NCBI GenBank assembly: GCA_016720635.1
Contig: JADKKF010000004.1
Location: forward strand, 124,001-188,000
Source of the DNA: Saprospiraceae bacterium
GTDB lineage: Bacteria > Bacteroidota > Bacteroidia > Chitinophagales > Saprospiraceae
DNA: 64,000 nt
Direction of reading: 5' to 3'
The translations under genes were made by a program, and so were the position numbers. The notes under the pieces were generated by a model. That model was not told the DNA's origin, did not search any database, and worked only from the letters and a program-made list of their open reading frames with translations. Below, piece by piece: positions 7,503 to 13,975 of this stretch; within the stretch, counting starts at the first letter, position 1, and the number at the start of each line of letters is the position of its first letter.

Positions 7503-8304
7503 AAACTTTTTTGCCTTTATTTAAATATTCAAAAATTTCTTTTTTTCCACTGTCGATTTCTACTTCAGAAAAGTCCCCCGCATTTACATTTTTCAATTCT
7601 CCTTTTCCGATATTTTTCTTCTTATAAATTGTAGCGTTCTCAACTTTTATTTCTTCATAAATACATATATCCAATTTGTCTTCGTTATTCAATAGGTTTT
7701 TCTGGCCTCCCTTTATTAAAACCAGCTCAGCTTTTCCACTTTTCTCTTCTAGGATTTTCACTACAGGAATTCCATAACCAAAGGAATGAAACACAAAATC
7801 GGACATTTTTACCTTGAGCTGCGATTCAATTTTACCATTCCCAGTCAAAAGTCCGATATCAATTTTCCATGTATCCAAATAAACAATCTTTTCTAATTTG
7901 ACATCAAGCATTTTCATTTGGACCACTTTTTCCTGCTCTTTATACAATGGATAAATCACAAAGTCAGCACCTTGATTTTTCCCTTGTTCTACAATGTACC
8001 CATCGATAAAATCCTCTGATTTTTGTTTATTTTTTTCTTCTTGGATTATATCATAGTTTTTTCTATCCACAACAGAAAAATTTTCTATCCCAACAAAATA
8101 TTTTGGGAGAAAATAATCTAAGCATCCCTTCACCCTAGTGGCAGTTTCATTAAATGGTACACCCGTAGTGGATTTAATGTACATTTTCTTTTTAATTACA
8201 TCGGTAGGATAAATCATCAATCTCCTTTCTTGTGAAAAGGCAGATGAAATAACTAATGTAAAATAAATGGCAATTAGTATGCAATTCTTATAGGTTAAAG
8301 CCAT
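7474..8304 (-). CDS. CsgG/LpoB-like exported protein, first gene of the operon
   Basis: A 276-residue protein with signal peptide (LVISSAFSQ). A RLMIYPTDV strand, then FSVVDRKNYDIIQEEKNKQ, then KNQGADFVIYPLYKE fit the CsgG-family pattern (VVDR..L..IL.EQ, then GADYLVY). Classic CsgG proteins are lipidated outer-membrane secretion pores for curli, but here there is no lipobox and no curli gene nearby, so it is a relative of unknown job. A TAnnTTTG promoter lies about 45 bases upstream and all five genes are tightly packed. Confidence 0.65.
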   Translation of the reverse strand: MALTYKNCILIAIYFTLVISSAFSQERRLMIYPTDVIKKKMYIKSTTGVPFNETATRVKGCLDYFLPKYFVGIENFSVVDRKNYDIIQEEKNKQKSEDFIDGYIVEQGKNQGADFVIYPLYKEQEKVVQMKMLDVKLEKIVYLDTWKIDIGLLTGNGKIESQLKVKMSDFVFHSFGYGIPVVKILEEKSGKAELVLIKGGQKNLLNNEDKLDICIYEEIKVENATIYKKKNIGKGELKNVNAGDFSEVEIDSGKKEIFEYLNKGKKVYVYYSERNL

Positions 8305-8347
8305 GTAATAATAGATTCTTGTTAATAAACTTTGAAGTCAACAGAAG

Positions 8348-8355
8348 CAAATATA
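8348..8355 (-). promoter_or_regulatory. -7 promoter element of the five-gene exported operon
   Basis: On the minus strand the sequence reads TATATTTG, a perfect match to the Bacteroidota -7 box TAnnTTTG, 44 bases upstream of the ATG at 8304. No convincing -33 TTTG at the usual spacing was found. Confidence 0.5.
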
Positions 8356-8462
8356 TAAAAATATTACATTAACAAGTCATTTATTCAAATAAACTTCATA
8401 TTTAAAAATTTTAGTAATACAAGTACATTCATTCCTAACACTCTCCCTACTTCCATCTTTGA

Positions 8463-9246
8463 CAAGTTTTAGCTACTTTTGCGCATAGCTCTGATGACGT
8501 TTGGAGTTATGTATTTGCGAATGGGGATACGATCACTTGTACGGCGAGTCACCCATTTTTCAATGTTCGGAGTGGGCGATGGCAGGCGATTGGGAGTTTT
8601 GAATTTGGGGAATTGATAGAGCTCAAGGTGGGTTCATCCAGTTTGACAGATAAGCGAAAACTCGATGGGAGGCATTGGGTATATAACATCACAGTTGCGA
8701 ATACGCACAATTACTTAGTAGGGACCGAGGGCTTTTTGGTGCATAATGATTGTGGTGATTTGGATGTGCTTGCCACAAAATTCATGCAAAACTTCAGTCC
8801 GCAGCTGAAAAAATTGCAGATTGCGGAGTGGTGGGCGAAGGGATTCCCTGAGTTTTTTACAAGAGGCACTTTTTTTGAAAAGTTGATGGCGAAGAGTGGA
8901 AGGTATTCTGGTTGGACGCATACAAGCCATAATTTTAAATTAATTGATTTTTACAAATATGTTGGTGGAAAATTAAGGGTTGCTAGTATGAAAACTACTA
9001 ATACTGTAGATGTGAATAAATGGATTTCCAATAACTCAGATCATTTAACAAAGTTATCAAAAAGGAGTAATTGACGACCTACAGGGAAAGGTCGCGGAAT
9101 ATAAAGAGTTACATGTTTACATGCCAAAAGCTTTATTAGAAAATCCAAATATTGAAAAAGATTGGATATTAAAGATAAAAGCTAAGTACCCAGCTATTTC
9201 AAATATAGTTATAAGTTCAATTGAAAAAGAATTAAATTTATTGTAA
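8463..9246 (+). pseudogene. Orphan Hint-toxin C-terminus, 5'-truncated and frameshifted
   Basis: The frame opens after a stop at 8460 with no start codon, entering in the middle of a Hint (hedgehog/intein) domain: CTASHPFFNV, then HWVYNITVANTHNYLVG, then EGFLVHNDC. In polymorphic toxins Hint domains release the C-terminal toxin. About 160 residues follow the HNDC end; they contain GWTHTSHNFKLIDF and GGKLRVASMKTT, which could be a nuclease fold but I cannot name it. A one-base indel in the A5 run at 9059-9063 shifts the frame; it then continues GVIDDLQGKVAEYKELHVYM to the stop at 9244. The missing N-terminus means it cannot be delivered as it stands. Confidence 0.8.
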
Positions 9247-10386
9247 ATGGGAAGTTGTATTTATATTAATTTTGTTTGCACAAAACAGCAAGTATTTCAG
9301 GCATTATTATCTTTCAAATCCATAGAGCCAAAATTAAATAATATTGAGCAGAGACAAGAATCTCTAAAAATTGAATTTATCAATATCGCAAAGGATCAAA
9401 AATTAAAGAAATTTGTACAGATTAACGGATTTGATAAAATGGTTGAATTTACCTGGTATGATAAACTTGTTGAAACTGGTAAATTAGATCACGAATTAGA
9501 CAAATTTATTAGAAATTCAATCTCTCACGAGAGCAATATTTTTTACTGTAAGTCTACATTAGAACAAAATAATAACTCACATATTAGACTTCATGTTTCT
9601 GATGAATTTATTTCAACCAGTGAATTTAATCTTTGCTATCCAATTTTAAGAGAGCTTTTTGACGTTTCCATGGGATTTGATGGACAAATTTGGTTCTATT
9701 TAAATAATAGAAAGACAATCATAGACGGAGCCTACCTCGAAGCCCTCCGCATCAAAGAAGAAAATCGAGGGATTAAACTCAACAAAGAGCAGAGCCATGT
9801 ACTTTCTTGCGTGGAAGATCAATGTAGGTGGTTTTATATCCCTACAGGTGATACCGAGGTGATAATCAAACAACTAGGTTTACAAAAAGAAATACAAGAA
9901 GCGGACATCACCACCATCATTGAAGATGTGCAAAATGAAAACAAAATAGCCATGGCGACCTTTTTGGAGGATACCATCATATTTGGCATGAACGTACCTT
10001 ATATCCAATACCCCAATCTCGATGCTTACAAATTGATAAAAGGTTCTTCAACACCAGTATTGCAAAACACACTAAATGCACTCAGTAAAACTTTTGACTT
10101 CGCTGCATACTACGAATACAACAATGATGACGAGTTGATCGCTTCTCTTGCATTTTCTAAAAAAGGAAAATTCACTTATGGGCATTTCAGTAGCGAGGGA
10201 CAGGGCGTGGATATATTTGGCTCTCAAAAAAAACCGATGGAAGTCAACCAAAAATCCATCCTCAAGTCAGCCAAAAAACAAGGGATAACACCAGAAGAAA
10301 TGTTGGTCAATTTGATGAAGCAAAAGCAGAAAGTGAAGTATTTTACCCAATGCAATTGGATGATTGAGGATATGCTGAGCATGTAA
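9247..10386 (+). CDS. Probable immunity protein for the Hint-toxin, possibly chimeric
   Basis: The ATG directly follows the toxin stop codon (TAA ATG), the usual immunity position. The 379-residue product has no signal peptide and no family I recognise. Residues 1 to ~158 are coded by very AT-rich sequence like the neighbouring toxin. From about 9720 onward the DNA becomes GC-richer, with different codon use, and the protein has two halves of different character (an N-part with HIRLHVSDEF..., a C-part with a IIEDVQNENKIAMATFLED segment and a basic end). It may be a fusion of two immunity genes. Confidence 0.55.
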   Translation: MGSCIYINFVCTKQQVFQALLSFKSIEPKLNNIEQRQESLKIEFINIAKDQKLKKFVQINGFDKMVEFTWYDKLVETGKLDHELDKFIRNSISHESNIFYCKSTLEQNNNSHIRLHVSDEFISTSEFNLCYPILRELFDVSMGFDGQIWFYLNNRKTIIDGAYLEALRIKEENRGIKLNKEQSHVLSCVEDQCRWFYIPTGDTEVIIKQLGLQKEIQEADITTIIEDVQNENKIAMATFLEDTIIFGMNVPYIQYPNLDAYKLIKGSSTPVLQNTLNALSKTFDFAAYYEYNNDDELIASLAFSKKGKFTYGHFSSEGQGVDIFGSQKKPMEVNQKSILKSAKKQGITPEEMLVNLMKQKQKVKYFTQCNWMIEDMLSM

Positions 10387-10545
10387 ATCAACAGGAAAGA
10401 AACAAACAAAAATATACCTATCTTCGCTTAGATTAAATGAAACCGATATAAGGGATAAGGAGAGAGGGAGATGGAGGGAAAATGTTAAATATTTGGTGTT
10501 GGTGCTAAACTTGGATTAAAGGAGACAAACTTAAATATATTTTTC

Positions 10546-11037
10546 ATGCCGAATAAAAACCTTTTAATTATTTTACTTTTGGTGTTGCTAATAAGCCATC
10601 ATTGCAGAGAGGAATTGAAGGAGAGTTTAAATGCGACTAATCTTACACGATATCCACTTAATGCAAGTTCGACACTCGACTTTCTGGACAATTATTTGGA
10701 TCATTTCGAAGCTACGCATGGTCGCAAAATGATATATTGCGGTAAGTTTTTTGTCGATTCTTTGTTCAATGTGGGCATTATGGATGGTATACGTTTGAGA
10801 AAAATAGAAGTTGAAATCCCTTCATTAATATCATCCTATGAATTCAATGGAAACGTGTTAAATTCCAATAAGAAATTTGTCCACGTGTATGACAATATCC
10901 CAAGTTTATCGATAATATATTGTTGTCAAGATGGAGTTAATAGTATTCTTTATTCCATTGGCCCAAATTTGATTGATGAAAATGGGCTCGGCGACGATTA
11001 TGTTCAGGGGACAAAAATGTTAGACTATATGGAATAG
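10546..11037 (+). CDS. Small exported protein A1, repeated family
   Basis: This 163-residue protein has a hydrophobic N-terminus LLIILLLVLLISHHC. The Cys suggests a lipoprotein, though His at -1 is not a normal lipobox. A conserved centre follows, THGRKMIYCGKFFVDSLF, and a C-terminal SILYSIGPNLIDENGLGDDY. The last part resembles the YSxGPNGxDxxGxGDD ending seen in type II secretion pseudopilins; the rest of the protein does not, so I read it as a shared calcium-loop-like motif rather than homology. Three paralogues follow in this region. Confidence 0.6.
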   Translation: MPNKNLLIILLLVLLISHHCREELKESLNATNLTRYPLNASSTLDFLDNYLDHFEATHGRKMIYCGKFFVDSLFNVGIMDGIRLRKIEVEIPSLISSYEFNGNVLNSNKKFVHVYDNIPSLSIIYCCQDGVNSILYSIGPNLIDENGLGDDYVQGTKMLDYME

Positions 11038-11068
11038 CACATTTTTCTTTTATTACAATTTTTATACT

Positions 11069-11647
11069 ATGAAAATAATAAACTGGGTAAAAACTCACTT
11101 CGCTGAATGTACATTCCAAAAAGCAATAAATTCTGTAGTCTTGTTTTCTATAATTTTGGTCATTGGTCATTGCTTTAAAGACACTAGCTCAATCTTTAAT
11201 AAATGGGCTAAAGGTAAAAAGTTTGTACAAACAGCTTCTGAGAATATAGACTATCTTGAAGGCGAATTGAAGAAATTTGAACAAAAACATAACCGAAAAA
11301 TGATCTATTGTGGTAGATATTTTTTGGACTCGATAATTACCGAACAGATGATAGATACACTGGCTTTGAGTTATAATATTATTGAAAAGAACAACAAAGT
11401 TAAAACCATACCAGTCACAAAAGATAATTTTGGAAAGTATCCCACTAGTGCAATATATAACCAATACTTTTCAGACAACACCTTTACAATTTATTGTTGC
11501 TGTGATGGCATTACAAGTATCTTATATTCGATAGGTCCGAACGGAATAGATGAAGAAGGATTAGGGGACGATTATGTCCAAGGGATACCTTATTGGGAAT
11601 ATGTCGATAAGTCGTATATTACTGGCAATGACTATCTAGGTTGGTAG
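11069..11647 (+). CDS. Small membrane-anchored protein B1, paralogue of A1
   Basis: A 192-residue protein with one membrane segment (VVLFSIILVIGH, residues ~22-33) after a short cytoplasmic start. The outer part shares the family pattern: HNRKMIYCGRYFLDSII, a paired IYCCCDGITSILYSIGP, and DEEGLGDDYVQG. It lies 31 bases after A1, so both are probably co-transcribed. A1 and B1 are related to each other and to A2/B2. Function unknown; its position in a toxin/immunity island makes an envelope-located immunity role possible. Confidence 0.6.
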   Translation: MKIINWVKTHFAECTFQKAINSVVLFSIILVIGHCFKDTSSIFNKWAKGKKFVQTASENIDYLEGELKKFEQKHNRKMIYCGRYFLDSIITEQMIDTLALSYNIIEKNNKVKTIPVTKDNFGKYPTSAIYNQYFSDNTFTIYCCCDGITSILYSIGPNGIDEEGLGDDYVQGIPYWEYVDKSYITGNDYLGW

Positions 11648-11649
11648 AC

Positions 11650-11804
11650 CAACAATCGTCACAATTCGTAACCACGATGCTATAAAGCAAGAATTTTTAA
11701 AACCTTTCACTTGACACTTTTTCTTACTTTTACAATAGTGGGAATATGATGAATTGGAAATTCGCAAAATATTGGATCTAAGTCATAGACTTCGACCATC
11801 TGGG
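11650..11804 (+). repeat. ~155 bp island repeat, copy 4 of 5
   Basis: It follows B1 by two bases. The head is of a different type from copies 1 and 3: ATCGT...ACGAT flanks CACAATTCGTAACC. The core (CACTTGACA, TTTTCTTACTTTTACAATAG, ATGATGAATTGGAAATTCG) is conserved, with one base lost before ATGATG. The tail reads ACTTCGACCATCTGGG. Confidence 0.85.
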
Positions 11805-11915
11805 ATTATTTATTAAATTCGGTCCAGTAGAGAACACAGTAGGACATAAATTAAACACAAAACCAATTTTTATATGCCCAACAATTATTTCGCCAAATTA
11901 AAAACATCTTTCTAT

Positions 11916-12407
11916 ATGCCAAATAAAAACCTTTTAATTATTTTACTTTTAACTATGTTAATCAGCCACCATTGCAGGGAGTACTTGGGCAAGAGTTTAA
12001 ATGCAACTCCGCTCAGACACTATGCTTCCGATGCATGTTCGACACTTAACTTTCTAGATATCTATTTTGACCATTTTGAAGCAACCCATGGTCGTAAGAT
12101 GATATATTGTGGAAAGTTTTTTATTGATTCTTTGTTCAACATGGGTATAATGGAAAAAACTTATTTAAGAAAAATAAATGTTGAAATACCTACATTAATA
12201 TCTTCATTTGAATTCAAAGGCAATCCGTTAAATGCCGATACAAAATTTGTACACGCATATAGTGAAATCCCAAGTTTGTCAATAATATATTGCTGCCAAG
12301 ATGGAGTTAATAGTATTCTTTACTCTATTGGTCCAAATTTGATAGATGAAAATGGTCTTGGAGATGATTATGTACAAGGTACAAAAGAAAAAGATTATAT
12401 GGATTAA
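11916..12407 (+). CDS. Small exported protein A2, duplicate of A1
   Basis: I place the start at ATG 11916, which aligns with the A1 start (MPNKNLLIILLL) and gives the same length, 163 residues; an upstream ATG at 11874 would add 14 residues not found in A1. It keeps the hydrophobic N-terminus with a Cys at the end, the THGRKMIYCGKFF centre and the ILYSIGPNLIDENGLGDDY end. It differs from A1 at scattered positions, mostly between residues 25 and 110, so the duplication is not brand new. Confidence 0.6.
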   Translation: MPNKNLLIILLLTMLISHHCREYLGKSLNATPLRHYASDACSTLNFLDIYFDHFEATHGRKMIYCGKFFIDSLFNMGIMEKTYLRKINVEIPTLISSFEFKGNPLNADTKFVHAYSEIPSLSIIYCCQDGVNSILYSIGPNLIDENGLGDDYVQGTKEKDYMD

Positions 12408-12439
12408 TACTTAATTATAATTTTTACAATTATTAAAAT

Positions 12440-13018
12440 ATGAAAATAATAAACTGGATAATAACTCATTTCAGTAATATTAAATTCCAAAACGTAATCA
12501 ATGCTGTAGTGTTGTTTTCTATAATCTTGGTCATTGGTCATTGTGTCAAAGATACGGGATCAAAGTTTGGTAAATGGGTAAAAGGGACAAAATTTGTACA
12601 AACAGCTTCTGAGAATATAGACTATATTGATGGTGAATTGAAAAAATTTGAAAAAAAACATAACCGAAAAATGATTTATTGTGGTAGATATTTTTTGGAC
12701 TCGATAATAACAGAACAGATGATAGATACACTGGCTTTGAGTTATAATATTATAGAAAAGAACAACAAAGTTAAAACCATACCAGTTACAAAAGATAATT
12801 TTGGAAAGTATCCCACTAGCGCAATATACAATCAATACTTTTCTGACAACACCTTTACAATATATTGTTGCTGTGATGGCATTACAAGTATCTTATATTC
12901 GATAGGTCCGAACGGAATAGATGAAGAAGGATTAGGGGACGATTATGTCCAAGGAACTCCATACGGGGAATATGTGCTTAGGTCTTATGTAACAGGCAAT
13001 GACTATCTAGGTTGGTAA
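12440..13018 (+). CDS. Small membrane-anchored protein B2, duplicate of B1
   Basis: A 192-residue protein nearly identical to B1 from about residue 45 onward, including long stretches such as the IDTLALSYNIIEKNNK segment. Its N-terminal ~40 residues are more divergent. It carries the same single membrane segment. The stronger similarity of B1 to B2 than A1 to A2 suggests gene conversion or later selection on A. It sits 32 bases after A2, and repeat copy 5 follows at once, mirroring the first unit. Confidence 0.6.
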   Translation: MKIINWIITHFSNIKFQNVINAVVLFSIILVIGHCVKDTGSKFGKWVKGTKFVQTASENIDYIDGELKKFEKKHNRKMIYCGRYFLDSIITEQMIDTLALSYNIIEKNNKVKTIPVTKDNFGKYPTSAIYNQYFSDNTFTIYCCCDGITSILYSIGPNGIDEEGLGDDYVQGTPYGEYVLRSYVTGNDYLGW

Positions 13019-13019
13019 T

Positions 13020-13178
13020 TCCAACAATCGTCACAATTCGTAACCACGATGCTATAAAGCAAGAATTTTTAAAACCTTTCACTTGACATATTTTCTTACT
13101 TTTACAATAGTTGGAAGATGATGAATTGGAAATTCGTAAAATAAGGGATCGAATCCAGAGACTTCGACCATCGGGGGA
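13020..13178 (+). repeat. ~155 bp island repeat, copy 5 of 5
   Basis: The head is nearly identical to that of copy 4 (ATCGTCACAATTCGTAACC and on), as expected if it was duplicated with the A-B unit. The core is conserved with TTGACA and ATGATGAATTGGAAATTCG. The tail is like copy 2 (CCAGAGACTTCGACCATCGG) and not copy 4. It marks the right edge of the repeat-bearing island. Confidence 0.85.
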
Positions 13179-13234
13179 AATAAATGTAGTCGTTAATCAT
13201 TCCTTCTATAACAATTCACATCACCAATATTTCG

Positions 13235-13242
13235 TATATTTG
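13235..13242 (+). promoter_or_regulatory. -7 promoter element upstream of HxlR regulator
   Basis: TATATTTG matches the Bacteroidota TAnnTTTG box, 69 bases before the ATG of the HxlR gene. The spacing leaves a leader of about 60 bases. Confidence 0.4.
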
Positions 13243-13310
13243 TTATGATTAAGTTAGGATTAAAACAGCTAACTTTCATTTTGCAAGTTCCATAAATAAA
13301 TGCATTAATT

Positions 13311-13769
13311 ATGAATAATAGAAGTCGATCAAATTGCCCTATGAGTTGCGCATTAGATATCTTTGGCGACAAATGGTCTTTGCTCATTATGAGAGATTTA
13401 ATTTTCTTCAAAAAACATTCATTTTCAGATTTTCTCAACTCGTCAGAAAAAATAGCAACCAATATTTTAACTACAAGATTGCGCAATTTGGAGAAAAATG
13501 GTATAATCGAAAAATTACCACTTGCAAATAGCAAGTCAAAGGCTATTTATATTTTGACACCCATGGGCATAGATACCATACCCTTCTTGGTGGAGTTCTA
13601 TCTATGGTCTGGCCAGAATTTTGAAATCCCCTCTGAGTTTGCATCCATTTTCAAAAAAGCAAAAAAAGATAAAAAAGATTATATTAAATCTTTGACAAAA
13701 AAAATTAAAAATAATAACCGAGAAGCTACCACCGAGGGTGATTTTCCACCTTTTCTGAATTCTTTGTAG
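13311..13769 (+). CDS. HxlR-family transcriptional regulator
   Basis: A 152-residue winged-helix protein with the HxlR hallmarks: an N-terminal CP..CALDIFGDKWSLLIM (Cys possibly redox- or ligand-sensing), a TRLRNLEKNGIIEK recognition/wing segment and a LTPMGIDTIPFLVEFYLW C-terminal helix. The tail is unusually lysine-rich (DKKDYIKSLTKKIKNN). Family members bind palindromic operators next to neighbouring genes, often reacting to aldehydes or quinones. It is separated from the Ca2+ ATPase by ~200 bases and may or may not control it. Confidence 0.85.
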   Translation: MNNRSRSNCPMSCALDIFGDKWSLLIMRDLIFFKKHSFSDFLNSSEKIATNILTTRLRNLEKNGIIEKLPLANSKSKAIYILTPMGIDTIPFLVEFYLWSGQNFEIPSEFASIFKKAKKDKKDYIKSLTKKIKNNNREATTEGDFPPFLNSL

Positions 13770-13975
13770 AATGGTTTGGGTCATTTTTATGCTTCTAAAG
13801 GAGTAATAATATTCAAAAAAAACTATAGAAGTCTATCTAAATCGACCAACCCCTAGGTCAGCAAATACTATTACCAAATATTTGAAATATTTTAATGAAA
13901 GTTCTCAAATTTTATTGATTTTTATCCAGTTTTTTCCTATTTTTATACACTATAAAATCTAACCACGCATATTTT

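Noticed and set aside
12546..12835. Minus-strand frames inside B2 (and the same in B1)
   Set aside because: They are mirror images of the conserved plus-strand family and occur in both copies only because the units are duplicated.
251..13178. The repeats as a CRISPR array or integron attC sites
   Set aside because: The copies are too long, too few and irregularly spaced for CRISPR, and no cas gene is present. For attC, I found no conserved RYYYAAC/GTTRRRY pair in all copies, and the only tyrosine recombinase in the window is the housekeeping XerC.
10546..13178. The tandem duplication as an insertion sequence or transposon
   Set aside because: There is no transposase gene, no terminal inverted repeats at the unit ends and no target-site duplication.
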